Assembly (NCBI GenBank): GCA_036940085.1
Contig: JALLBK010000045.1
Span: forward strand, 1-30,853
Length of the DNA: 30,853 nucleotides
From: Discostella pseudostelligera
Taxonomy: Eukaryota > Bacillariophyta > Thalassiosirophyceae > Thalassiosirales > Thalassiosiraceae
Reading direction: 5' to 3'
Shown: piece after piece, positions 9,625 to 20,219 of the stretch
How positions within the stretch are numbered: position 1 is the stretch's first letter
How the letters are laid out: every line of letters begins with the position of its first letter
The notes under the pieces: generated by a model
What the model was told of the DNA's origin: nothing
The model's database searches: none
The model's input: the letters and a program-made list of their open reading frames with translations, nothing else
Program-made: the position numbers and the translations under genes

Positions 9625-12528
9625 AAGCATTCCCCGATTCTCTTAATGAAAATTCCGCCACGGACTCTTCAATAATATCTAGGTTTGGGTTTGGAATTAT
9701 CGGACGTTCAAGTTGAGGAGATTCCTGAGAGTTGTTGGAGGCAAGCCCCAACGTTTGATAATAGTATTCATCCTCGTTGATAGAGTAGTCGAATTCTCCA
9801 TCACCGAGAAATTGCTGATTATTCTTGTCAGCTTGTCTCCAATTTTCGAACTCTTCCATGACTTCGTCTTTGATCCTATCGATTTCCTGGTCCCATACCT
9901 CTAGGCTAATTTCTTTCCTATCAAGCTTTTCCTTCAACAAAAAGAGTTGACGGTAATGACTTTGGCCATATTTCTGTTCATGCTCCTCTGCAAGTTGATA
10001 AAAACCAATGTCTCGCATCCAATCAGCTACATCTGTGAGAGCCCCAGGTCTTTCATGGAATTCGCGAACGTATTCATAGTTGTACCAGCTGCTTAGCTTC
10101 TCTGGCGGACCATTGGGACCATCTGCCAACATGCGCTCGGGAAGACCAAGAGGAACAGTGCTTATGTGGTATAGCGGGTGACCAAATGTCTCAACATATA
10201 AGTGCTCCATATTTATCTCGTCCGCATCTGGATCTAACGGCAGTGCAATCTCAGGGAAGAATGTGAAGTCGAACATTCGCAATAGGCTCATCTTCACAGG
10301 ATGGTATGCCTCTAAAAAGTTTTGTAGTTGTCTCAGCCGAGTAACCGCTTTGCCCAGCTCAAACCCTGCGAGAACCGTAGGCCAAGGCTGCTCATCCGGC
10401 ATGATAAACTCATTTTTGACGAATGTATCGCCCCTGATCATGAAATACGCATACAGTGCACACATAACTTTCTCAAATGGAACATCAATGAACCGCTTTG
10501 AATCACCCCAGTCGAATCCGATTTCATCAAGTTGTGCTCTTCTCTCTGGAAGATGCTTCACTTCGAGTCCACCCTCTCGGATTCGAGACACGATTTGCCC
10601 TAATCTCATTCCAGCGAGGTGTTCCGGCCAATCATCGGGCATTCCGCCTGGAGTGCGATCTAACAAATTTCCCTCATCGCCTTCATTCATACCATCAAAT
10701 TCATCTGAATCATCATTCATCGCAGCTAACTCAAAAGGAGATAGCCTCAAGCTTTCCTCCACTGGTTCAGGCACGACAAACTCATCCTCTTCAATACTAT
10801 CAAAGCTTCCGTACAACTCCTTGTACAGAACTAACGCTTCGACAACATCTCCAAACACGAAACCACTGCCAAAGTCATCGTTTTTCCAAGGCACATACTT
10901 ATACCGTGCCCCTTTCACTACGCGCTTCTTTGGGCTACGCGATAAGATTCAAGGAGAAAGACAAAAGTGAGATATACGAGTAGGCAATCAAATGAATATG
11001 TTTCCGCCTGCACCTACCTCCATCGCTCCATAATACCTACAGAGATTGCCATCTCCGCCATTTCTTCTAGAGTCTCATTGAAGCTCTTCGGTGCGGCATA
11101 TTTGCTGTCGTCTTTCTGCCGTTCAATCAAAGTTTCTTCGTCGTCCTCATCCTCAAATGCCCACTGCGGAGGATTGCTCTGATCACCAGTGAAGAATGGA
11201 TCAAAGGCCGAATCAAACATGGACGTCGCTTGATTAGATGCGAACGCTGATCCTGACGTATTCACTTCATCGTCGTCCTCATCCTCATCATCCTCGGTAC
11301 TTTCTGAGCCATCGCCACTGAAGTCGTCGCTGGATTCTTCCTTCCTCTTTCGCCCGCGTCGCTTACCGTCTTCATTCGTAGGAACCTCCCAGATAAAGCC
11401 CAATTCGTCTAATTCATCCTTACGAGAAGGGTTCGATTTGACAAATGTCCCCTGTGTTCGAATGGCATTTACACGTGAGCCCAAGTTCAATCCACGGATC
11501 TCTTCAGGCCAATCATCACCATCTTCGGGGACAGTGAATGGTTGAGGCACAAGTAAATCTCCATATAACTCCTTGTAAACGACCAGGGCATCATACACTC
11601 TTTGATAACGCAAGTCGAGTGCCGCAGCTTTGATATCAGGTTGAAATCCAAGTGCGGCCAGTTTAGCTTCGGCATCAGGATGCTGCTTCAAGTACGCCTT
11701 GGACCGTACCGTCGGCATGATCTTTCCCAGCGGTAATCCCCTCGTGGAGTCCGGCCACGGATCATAGTCGGGTACAACAAAGTTGGAAGGCACCTCCAAC
11801 GGCGTGCCCGCAGGTTGGACTTGTTCACGATACATTTTGAGTGCGGCATATACCTGCTCAAAGGCAATGCCATCGAGCTTCTTCCCCGGGGAAGGAGAGC
11901 GAAGTCGCCAGAGGAATCCCATGTCGTCGAGTATTTTGCCGCGAGCTTCATTACTCTGAACATATTTCCCTGTGGAACGGATAGCTGCTACGCGTTGCCC
12001 TAATTTCATTCTCCATGCAGGTTCTAGTAGGACGAGATACGATTTGAATGTGAGGATATTATTCTGGCATATTAGAAAATGAGATTACGATGCACACAAG
12101 TTATTCTCACCTGGCCAAGGAGCCATTCCAGGCACAACGAATCTACTCGGCACCTTCAAATCGCCATATGCTGCCTTGTACATTTTGAAAGCCGCCAATA
12201 CCGTGCGCCATTCTTCTTCATCATCGTCTACTTTCGATTGCGCAGCATCTGTTTGCATCTCTGTATCAGATGATTGCGCCATCTGGAGCAAGTGGTGAAT
12301 TGATTTGACTTGTATTGATATTTTGTTGACGCCAGAGCTCCGAGACGATGTATGAGGTGATGACCACAACTTGCCCCGGTATGCAGAAATTGTTTGGAGT
12401 GAAATACCGCGCCCTATCTGACTGACAAACGCCGCATGATGTAGGGCATCTGCACATGTCAGAAGAACCATCAGTGTGCAAATATGAAAAATGTAGCTAG
12501 TTTGACGGCGGCGCTGGCGACATTTCAT
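9623..12528 (-). CDS. Helicase-associated (HA) domain repeat protein, putative plastid-targeted
   Basis: There are three exons: 12528-12111, 12023-11018 and 10934-9623 (911 aa). The introns are 12024-12110 (GTGAG/CTAG) and 10935-11017 (GTAGGT/GTAG). Splicing restores PWPEPAWRMKLGQRV and MERWSPKKRVVKG. At least five ~75-residue units share the pattern 'ALxxYKxxYG...VPxxFVVP...PWPexxxGxxLGxxVxxIR...LdelGFxW', the helicase-associated domain repeat abundant in stramenopile genomes. No helicase motor motif is present. Between units three and four lie a basic stretch (KRRGRKRKEE) and an acidic low-complexity linker. From ATG 12528 the N-terminus is MKCRQRRRQTSYIFHICTLM followed by VLLTCADALHHAAFV, a signal peptide with an ASAFAP-like junction. 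An in-frame ATG at 12714 would bury this signal 62 residues in. Molecular function is unknown; nucleic-acid binding is only a guess. Confidence 0.85.
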
Positions 12529-13061
12529 TTCCAAATGAATTAAAGAATCGTCTGAAGAAGAATCTAAAGATTTGGTGCACAGGGAGGAATGGACGTTGGG
12601 ATAATTATTTGGGGCCCGACGGTCCATCGAATTGGTCATCCGTTGGATGCTGACGATGTCATCAGCTTCATCGCTGTTTGTTTTCCATTTGCCCCGTCTA
12701 CATGAAATGTCCATCGTATCTATATATGTCAACCTCTCGAAATCAGAGCAGCCTATGTCCTTGGCTCGATGCTGAGAAGTCAGTACTGAGGTGGAGTAGT
12801 TCTATTGACAACCGCCGCCATGGTGAGCCATCACCATCACCATCTTTTTTGTTGCGGTCTGCGGTGGCTGGTGGCTGAAAGATGAAAGATTGTTGGGCGG
12901 CGATGGGTTCCGTCTGGCCGTCACCTTCCCTTCCATCGTGACGTCTGTCTTCGTCAGAGGTGTTGACATTGTTCCACGTGGCTCGACGTCCATCAAACCT
13001 CCAAAATGCTTCCCGCCGAAACCGCCACCAGCCACCATTCGAATTCATAGATACCATCACC
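12529..13061. promoter_or_regulatory. Divergent promoter region, HA-repeat gene / prefoldin 5
   Basis: The region contains a G-box CCACGTGG (12974-12981) and an inverted E2F-like box TTCCCGCC (13010-13017), both close to the prefoldin start. No other gene was seen. Confidence 0.5.
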
Positions 13062-13583
13062 ATGAGCTCCGCCAACGCCGCCGACGCCGGCTCTTCCGGC
13101 ATCAATATTGACAGCATGTCAATAGACCAGCTTAACTCTGTCAAACAGCAGCAAGAAGCCCGTCTCGAACATTTCACTGCCCAATACCAACAACTTCGTG
13201 CCGTGTCGGCCCGTCTCTCGTCGGCCCGGGCGTCATTGTCCTCCATGCCCTCCAACAACGGATCCGGGGATGGGCGAGAAATTATGATCCCACTAACCGA
13301 GTCACTCTACGCTCCGGGGAAAATTGTAGATCCCAATAAAGTCCTTGTGGAATTGGGTGCGGGATTTTTCGTCGAGAAGAGCACCAAAGATGCAATCAAA
13401 GTATTGGAACGGAAGGGGAAATTGGTCGATGCGAATAGTGATAATGTCATGGCGGCATTGGAGGCAAGCTCACGGAATGTTCAGGCGGTTCAACAGGCTA
13501 TGCAGGGGAAGATATTAGAGATTCAAGCGAGGCAGCAGGGGATGGCGTACAAGAATTCTCAGTCGATGGAGGGCAAACAATGA
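13062..13583 (+). CDS. PFDN5: Prefoldin subunit 5 (alpha-type)
   Basis: This is a subunit of the hexameric cytosolic prefoldin chaperone that delivers nascent actin and tubulin to CCT. It is a single exon of 173 aa; I chose the ATG at 13062 (CATCACCATGAGC) because the open frame upstream has no earlier ATG. An N-terminal coiled coil starts around residue 18 (SIDQLNSVKQQQEARLEHF). The conserved hairpin block is LTESLYAPGKIVDPNKVLVE, then LGAGFFVEKSTKDA, closely following the LTSSMYVPGKL...VGTGYYVEK pattern of PFDN5. A C-terminal coiled coil ends in a Gln/Met-rich tail. Length is slightly above the usual ~150 aa because of Ala/Ser-rich ends. It is divergent from the HA-repeat gene and is followed in tandem by the THOC6-like gene. 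Confidence 0.92.
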   Translation: MSSANAADAGSSGINIDSMSIDQLNSVKQQQEARLEHFTAQYQQLRAVSARLSSARASLSSMPSNNGSGDGREIMIPLTESLYAPGKIVDPNKVLVELGAGFFVEKSTKDAIKVLERKGKLVDANSDNVMAALEASSRNVQAVQQAMQGKILEIQARQQGMAYKNSQSMEGKQ

Positions 13584-14260
13584 TTGCCAATGCTCGCAAA
13601 ATGGTGATTTCTTTGGAAGGGGTTCATGCCAATCGAATTGCGATCGATCATCGGCAAGCGATACATACCACTGCAGCTGGTACAATTCATTATGAATGAT
13701 TGGGGGGACAACGTAGCAATGAAATTAACGATTGGGATTTGCATCGAATTTTGAGTATCGCCACGAAGGAATGCCGATCAAACATAGAGCAAAACAACTC
13801 TGACCTAAAGGATAGGAATCATCTAATATAGGCATTCAGTTCGATGGTAGTCAATATCGTTTTGTTTCACAACATTCCGACTAACAGTTGCTGTTGTGGT
13901 TGCTCTCGAGAAAGCGTCGATTTTGTTGCACGTGCTGAACTCATCTTCCACGTGGCAGGGTGACATCCGCAATATTCCACGTGGCAGGGTGAGCAGTTTG
14001 CTTTACCTTCCACGTGGCAAGGTGAGTCAAAGGTCAAGCAAAGCACTATCCACCACTCTTCCACACTCATACTTGCGACGGACAGTTTAACATAAGTCAA
14101 CAACATGAAATAACCGTCTTCGTTGTTGTAGTCTGTCACCGTCGAGTCGCCGAATGCATGATGAACTATCGCCTACACATAATGCGTTGCAGTTGCAGAC
14201 CTTGCTTGGCCATGGCCATGGCCCATGTCATCTCTCATCTCCCATTTCGTACTTTGATTG
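13584..14260. promoter_or_regulatory. Intergenic region upstream of THOC6-like gene
   Basis: This 677-bp region has no supported gene. Its main feature is a cluster of three G-box-containing 18-mers (13946-14025), annotated separately. A further CACGTG lies at 13929-13934. Short open frames here lack recognisable features. Confidence 0.45.
13946..14025 (+). promoter_or_regulatory. Triple G-box element TTCCACGTGGCARGGTGA
   Basis: The 18-mer TTCCACGTGGCARGGTGA occurs at 13946-13963, 13975-13992 and 14008-14025, with only one base variable (R). The CACGTG core is the G-box bound by bZIP and bHLH factors. Flanking bases differ, so the conserved block looks like a binding unit and not a simple tandem array. 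The 14-bp core ACGTGGCAAGGTGA recurs at 17390-17403. Confidence 0.7.
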
Positions 14261-15730
14261 ATGGTATCAACGTTGACTTCGGCCAACCAAATAATTCTCC
14301 TGCCCGCTTCGACTATGCCTGGCATCCATGTAGCCAAGGCTATTTTCTTTCGTAACCATGATCCTTTTGTGAAGTACCATCCTCATTCGGACCGAACAAC
14401 CACTTGCAGCAGCGGCAGCAGCACTTGCACAATCTACGGATCGGCATTCAGCCCACCCACTTCCTACAGTAATAAGAAATATTTCGTCGCGTGCACCTCG
14501 AATGGATGCATTGCAGTTTGGGATTATGAGACTTCGAAAGATGGGAGTGTTGGTACATTGGAACCTGTTCTTACGTGAGTATTTGTCTCTGCCATTTTTT
14601 GCATGTGCTGCACTACAACTGCATGCACCTCACATAATATTTCGTTATTCTTATGTTTTAGTGTCTCCGTAAGTAGTGAGAATAATAGATTCAACAACAC
14701 AGTTTTGTATGATTTGCAATTCATACAAATATGCAATGGTGATCATCTTTTGGTAGCTTCTGGCGATCCTGGAATTCTCATTTACAAATGGTCTCATTTC
14801 GAAGATGCAATATCATCGATATTATCCTCTAAACCACAATGTCAGTATCCTTCCTCTGCAATATCAATACCAAAAGTAACCCCCATCACCACATTCCATC
14901 CGCACCCTTCTCCCTCGGCTCATTATGGGGAATCGGTAGAGATCAATTGCACTAGTTACAACAAGTCAGACAATGTTTTATACGGAGCCGCGGGTGACAT
15001 GTTTGGATGCTATCAATGGGATATGCCCACTGAAAAGCTATTGGGCACTTTTGGTGGATCGTGTAGGTTTGATCGGGGAATAGGTCACACAGATTACTTG
15101 CACGTGGTGAAATCTATTGCAGACAATGCGAGCTTACCTGGATCACAGTGTGTAATCACTGGTGGCGAAGATGGAAACATGGGATGGTGGGATGGGAAAA
15201 GCAGGAAGCTGATTGAAATGGTGAACATGCAAAAGGTTATCGACAAAAATAGAGATATCTTCTCCCCAAATCCAGCACCGAATAGCAGATCATATTGGAA
15301 TATCGGAACAAATAGCTTGTGGGTTTCCTCCATGAATACGAACAGTAATTGGTTAGCAGTGTGTGGAGGTTCTGAGTGTTCGAACAATAGCATCACATCC
15401 AGAGCGCCAACGGGATCTACCAGCTCTGGATTCGTGGCGCTTTGGCATTTGCCCACTCGTACATGTACTTCTGGGTGCATCACTCGGGAAAACTTGAATA
15501 GCGTGGTATACAATCAATCCTTGGATTGTTTCGTCACTGGTGGTAATGAAGGGAGAATATCGTTTTGGGAACCAACAACCATGGTACGCTCAAGTTGTTC
15601 GTGGAGTACTCCTCCGGCTACCTATTCGATATCTGCTGAATCAAACATGATGGTTGTTGGGGGAGCTAGTGGAAAATTAGATCTCTTTGTTGATAGAATC
15701 AGAGTTTTAGAGCTGCAGTTTCGATCTTAA
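14261..15730 (+). CDS. THOC6: THOC6-like WD40 protein (TREX/THO complex)
   Basis: This is a predicted WD40 propeller resembling THO complex subunit 6, a metazoan and plant TREX component for mRNA export. The exons are 14261-14574 and 14662-15730 (460 aa). The intron 14575-14661 (GTGAGT...TTTTAG) joins PVLT to VSVSSENN. The diagnostic THOC6-type order is visible: GHTDYLHVV, then VITGGEDGNMGWWDGKSRKL, then a tryptophan-led blade with WLAVCGGSE and VALWHLPTRTC, and a last blade MMVVGGASGKLDLF with VLELQF at the C-terminus. ATG 14261 follows an in-frame TGA at 14255 and is the first available start; a second in-frame Met lies at residue 19. Low-complexity Ser/Thr inserts lengthen it beyond the ~340 aa of animal THOC6. 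A generic WD40 protein is the alternative. Confidence 0.75.
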
Positions 15731-15865
15731 TGATGAGCTCAAAAGTCGAGATCGTTGGTGAAATGCATAAATCGGTAGCACAGTTTAAGATAGGTGCCTT
15801 GCATTGGGGCTCTGCTGTCATCTTCATCCCTCGTTGCTTATGCATTACTGCAGATAGTGCCCCTG

Positions 15866-17287
15866 TCACACACATGGACGCATCTCTGCTCGTTTCAAGG
15901 GATGACTTTCATACAAAATCATTCCGAGAGTGATCATTGTGAACGAGATGAAAAACACAGCCGGCGGGATGACTACCCAACCACTTTTTGCATCAAGCTG
16001 CATTGTCATGGACTGTTCCAACATTGTAAGAACAACTGCCCACAATGGACAAGTTTGTAGTGATAAATTCAGTATGGTCGAATCATACATGGAGATAAAG
16101 GTCATGGCCGACATGTAGAAATAACATAGCACGGCGACTACGAACAGCAGCAACAGTACCATCTCTCCCAGTATTGCACTTGAAATTACGGCGCCAACAT
16201 CTTCAGATGGATATTGTGCTCCTAATGATAATTCTGCCAATATCTGCTGCAATTTGTGCCACTCGAGAATAGGTACTTGAACACCGAAACTGAATATTGC
16301 TCCACATAATCCCAGCATACCAAGATATTCCACACGAGAATTCGTTTGGTCATCGGTAGACTTCAGCAAATATTCAGCAAGGATATCGTTCAGGCCGAAT
16401 ATACATGCCGCTGACAATGCAAGGAGATCTCCGTAAAATATGTACAAGCGCTGTTGATTGTCTGGTGAATGAATTGAGTCCAAACCTCTATTGGCAGTGT
16501 CGCTTCCGTGATAAAATTCTTCCAAGAGCCATGCGCATCCTCCAACCAAACACAGGAGAACTCCAAACATTCGTTTCCTACCGCACGGAGCTCCTCCCAA
16601 TATCAATTGACGTAATAGTACAGTAGTAACAACTGAGAGGGAAGATAGCAGCATGGATGATGATAACGAAGTGTGTTGAAGTGACAGCAATGCTAGGTAA
16701 TTGGCTTCCACGTCCATAATAGCCAATAGGAAGTATGTGTACCATGGTGTAGTGAGGGTAAAGTTTGTGAATGGGAATCTTTGAATTGGCTTTGCAAGTG
16801 AAGCTATGTCTTGTTCGTCGACAGAAGGCCGCTGTTGTGTTTGGTTGCCCGTATCCCAATCACACTCTATGTTAGCAATACTTCTCCTCATTTCGCAACA
16901 AGCATCGGATTCATTCGATTCATTCTGTTTTATTCTCTCCCTCGAAAAAAGGTACACCAAATGAAACGATAGTACCATGTAGACCAAACCCGTTTGAAAG
17001 GTTGGTATTGTTATCTGATATTTGTTCGCCAGAGTCGATGATGATGCATTGGCACAGGCGAGAGATAGTGCGATGGATTGTCCAAATAAAATGACATACC
17101 AGCTTCTTGAGCTCTTTGACGCAGTAGCAGTGCCAACATTTTCTGAAATTATTGCGTGAGCATGATTGATGATAGAGTTACTTTGGCAATCAAGCGATTT
17201 AGGGCATGATGCATAGTTGCAGCCTGCTGATGTATCATTGACGACAAGGCGGCTTCTTTCTGATGGCGATGGGACCAATTGACTCAT
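15866..17287 (-). CDS. SLC35F1/F2-like multi-pass transporter
   Basis: This is a single exon of 473 aa. I chose ATG 17287 (MSQLVPSPSERS) because the longer frame opens only with TTG and adds a His-rich leader. About ten hydrophobic segments are visible. The best markers are YFLLAIMDVEANYLALLSLQ with HTSLSSSMLL after it, and a second-half block GDLLALSAACIFGLNDILAEY then SRVEYLGMLGLCGAIFS. These match the LLALLDVEANYLVVKAYQ and GDLLVLGGATLYGISNVCEEY blocks of the DUF914/SLC35F1-F2 branch of the drug/metabolite transporter superfamily. Two hydrophilic loops (around residues 130-180 and 270-300) are Asn/Asp/Ser-rich. Substrate is not predictable from sequence; the family is related to nucleotide-sugar carriers. 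It converges on THOC6 and diverges from DXS. Confidence 0.85.
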   Translation of the reverse strand: MSQLVPSPSERSRLVVNDTSAGCNYASCPKSLDCQSNSIINHAHAIISENVGTATASKSSRSWYVILFGQSIALSLACANASSSTLANKYQITIPTFQTGLVYMVLSFHLVYLFSRERIKQNESNESDACCEMRRSIANIECDWDTGNQTQQRPSVDEQDIASLAKPIQRFPFTNFTLTTPWYTYFLLAIMDVEANYLALLSLQHTSLSSSMLLSSLSVVTTVLLRQLILGGAPCGRKRMFGVLLCLVGGCAWLLEEFYHGSDTANRGLDSIHSPDNQQRLYIFYGDLLALSAACIFGLNDILAEYLLKSTDDQTNSRVEYLGMLGLCGAIFSFGVQVPILEWHKLQQILAELSLGAQYPSEDVGAVISSAILGEMVLLLLFVVAVLCYFYMSAMTFISMYDSTILNLSLQTCPLWAVVLTMLEQSMTMQLDAKSGWVVIPPAVFFISFTMITLGMILYESHPLKRAEMRPCV

Positions 17288-17819
17288 GATGTGTTCATCA
17301 TTAGCATTACTGATTTCTATTTCATCACTTCGAATCGCACTGCGATGGTGGTGGTGATGATGATGACGATGAAGTAATGGTGTTGAGGTACGTGGCAAGG
17401 TGATTTGGCGGGAAGATAGAAGATTAAGCGGGAAGTTAAAATCATGGCGGGAAGCTAGAAGATTCGTGGCGGGAAGTCAAGATCTCAAGTTCAACAGCAC
17501 CTGATCCTACAGAGGAATTGCTATGGTACGCACGAAGTACACGTGTAGGGCAGAACCACTACAAAAAGCAACACAAGCGCCGACAACAACAACGACATTG
17601 AATCATCATCATCTTCTCGTCACTCGTCATCGTCAAATAATCATTCAACCCTCGCCCATTCCTCAAACGAAGGATCTTTTCTATTGAATCGGTGGAATTT
17701 TATTCACCATTAATGAAGTGACGAAGCAAAGTTGTTGTTGGTGTTGCGCTATCGATATCAAAGCTGCTGAGAGGTATCTCAATAAGTACAAGATAGGCAA
17801 TCGAAACAGAAGCTAAATC
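17288..17819. promoter_or_regulatory. Divergent promoter, transporter / DXS, with E2F-like cluster
   Basis: This 532-bp region contains the G-box-derived 14-mer at 17390-17403. Immediately after it come four E2F-like boxes: GGCGGGAA at 17407, 17446 and 17468, and AGCGGGAA at 17427. They lie on the same strand with start spacings of 20, 19 and 22 bp. A palindromic TACACGTGTA lies at 17539-17548. The rest is low-complexity CAACAA leader towards DXS. Confidence 0.65.
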
Positions 17820-20163
17820 ATGAAATTCATATCACCTGCGGTTGCAATCTCGGCAGCGGCGGCTGCCTCAACGACGACGGCGTTCACTACACCGTCAAGA
17901 CGCACACCCACCTCTGCATCATCAACGTCACAGCTCTACGAGGCCATTAATCGAATCACACCCACTGGACCACCCTTCTCCGGCCCATCGTCGAAACCAA
18001 TTCTCGATTCCGTCCAATACCCACATGATATGAAACGTCTCGACATGCGCGAATTACAGCAACTGGCTCATGAATTGCGATGGGAGATCATTGAATCGGT
18101 ATCAAAGACTGGTGGACATTTCAGTTCTTCGCTCGGTGTTACGGAATTGACTGTTGCTTTGCATTATGTATTCGACATGCCCGAGGATGATATTATCTGG
18201 GATGTAGCGCATCAATGCTATCCTCATAAAATGCTTACCGGACGGCGAGACCGATTTCCAACATTGCGTCAACTTGATGGATTGTCGGGATTCTGTAAGC
18301 GAAAGGAAAGCAAGTATGATTCCTTTGGTGCTGGTCATTCTTCCACATCCATCAGTGCCGCTCAGGGTATGAGTGTGGCCAAGTCCATTCTAAACAAACG
18401 GAAGAATAATTGTATCGCCGTGATTGGAGATGGAGCCATTACTGGAGGTATGGCCTACGAGGCTATGAATAATGCAGGATATTTGAGCAGCCGTATGATT
18501 GTGGTATTGAATGACAATGGGCAGGTTAGTTTGCCCACCGGAACACAAACTGCGGGTGGTGTGCGTCCGGCATCGCAGCTCAGTGCCTACACGAGCAATC
18601 TCCTCGTATCGAAGCCCTTTCAGGACTTTCGTGACTTTGCCAAGGGGTTGAATAAACTATTTCCTGAAAATGTCCAGGATGTGAATAAGCGTATCGATGA
18701 GTATGCACGAGGACTTGTTACCGGAGGAACCATCTTTGAGGAATTGGGATTCTTCTATGTTGGACCAATTGATGGACATGATTTGGAGAGTATGGTCCCC
18801 ATCCTCGAAAAGCTTCGGGATAGTGATTCCACGAAGCCCGTACTACTACACATCAAGACTGTGAAGGGATACGGCTACCCCCCTGCCATGGCTGCCTCGG
18901 ATAGGATGCATGGTGTGGGCAAATTTGACATTGCCACTGGACAACAGTTCAAGGGCAAGGCCGCGGCACCTTCATTCACTTCGATATTTGCCAATGCCAT
19001 GATCGATGCCGCTACCGAAGATCGTGCCATTGTGGGTATTACCGCCGCCATGCCTGGGGGTACGGGTATGGATATCTTTGGTCGACGATTCCCCAAGCGT
19101 ACCTTCGACGTGGGTATTGCCGAACAACATGCCGTAACATTCGCGGCTGGTATGGCATGCGAGGGGCTCAAGCCCTTCTGCTGTATCTACTCGACGTTTA
19201 TGCAACGCGGATATGATCAGGTAGTGCATGATGTTGCAATTCAGAATCTCCCCGTTAGGATGATATTGGATCGGGCCGGTGTGGTTGGGAATGATGGTCC
19301 GACGCATCACGGATGTTACGACTTGGCGTACATGGGATGCATTCCAAATTTGACGATTATGAGTCCCAGTGATGAGATTGAGCTAAGAAATATGGTCATG
19401 ACTTGTGCTGAGTTCGATGATGGACCAACTGTATTGAGATATCCTCGTGGTGTGGGATATGGAGCGGAAAAATTGCAAAAGTTATTTGGGTATGAATTGG
19501 AGAATGGAGAAATTCCTGCCAAGGGTGAGTTCATATTGACTGTCGCCTGGTACCAAATGATAGTTCGAAGCCTGAAAATCTCACTGGTGTGATACTCTGG
19601 ATCTCAATGTCTTCATAGGTGTACCGATCGAAATTGGCAAGGGTCGTATCATCCGCCTTCCTGGAGGAGTGCGAGCCATGAGCGAGCAACCCACTGCCAA
19701 CGGCAGCACCGACTCGTATTTGGGAGCCGGCTCGCGTGGTCGAAAGAGAGAGGATTGCGTTGCCGTACTCTCCTTGGGCACGCGTCTTTCCGAGGCATTG
19801 GTTGCCGCGGACGAAGCGGAAGAAATGGATCCAGATTTGGCCGTGACGGTTGCCGATGCTCGTTTCATGAAGCCGTTGGATGTGGACTTGATTCGAGAGT
19901 TGGTTAAGAATAATGGAATTATCATCACTGTGGAGGAGGGCAGTATTGGTGGATTTGGTGATCACGTATTGCACTTCTTGTCCTTGGATGGCGCACTTGA
20001 TGATGGAAAGTTGAAATTCCGGCCAATGGTTTTGCCGGACACATACTTTGAGGCGGCGACACAGTATGAACAATATGAAATGGCGGGTTTGAACTCGCAT
20101 CATATTAGGGGAACGATTTTGCGGTTGGCACAGAAAATCAAAGTGCCTGTTCTATCAGAGTAA
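17820..20163 (+). CDS. DXS: 1-deoxy-D-xylulose-5-phosphate synthase, plastid
   Basis: DXS is the first enzyme of the plastid MEP isoprenoid pathway: pyruvate plus glyceraldehyde-3-phosphate gives DXP and CO2, using thiamine diphosphate and Mg. The exons are 17820-19524 and 19619-20163 (749 aa). The 94-bp intron (GTGAGT...CATAG) restores IPAKGVPIEIG. The N-terminus MKFISPAVAISAAAAASTTT then AFTTPSRR is a signal peptide with an ASAFAP-like site, as for secondary plastid import. Motifs: substrate/TPP His in GGHFSSSLGV, GHSSTSISAA, the TPP/Mg motif GDGAITGG from residue 203 with NDNGQ about 26 residues later, the catalytic Glu435 in VGIAEQHAVTFAAG, and DRAGVVGNDGPTHHG. The C-terminal transketolase domain (VADARFMKPLDVDLI) is complete. 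A Ser/Gly-rich insert lies around residue 600, just after the splice. The gene appears intact and functional. Confidence 0.97.
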
Positions 20164-20219
20164 AGAGGATGAATCAACAATAATTGGGCATCAAGTATTA
20201 TAGCACAAAATTTACAACC

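Noticed and set aside
14158..14355. 65-codon frame with a start just upstream of THOC6 as a separate gene
   Set aside because: It overlaps the THOC6 first exon in another frame, stops early and has no recognisable features.
17288..17398. N-terminal extension of the transporter with a His-rich run
   Set aside because: It needs a TTG start. The first ATG is at 17287 and the extension overlaps promoter-like motifs.
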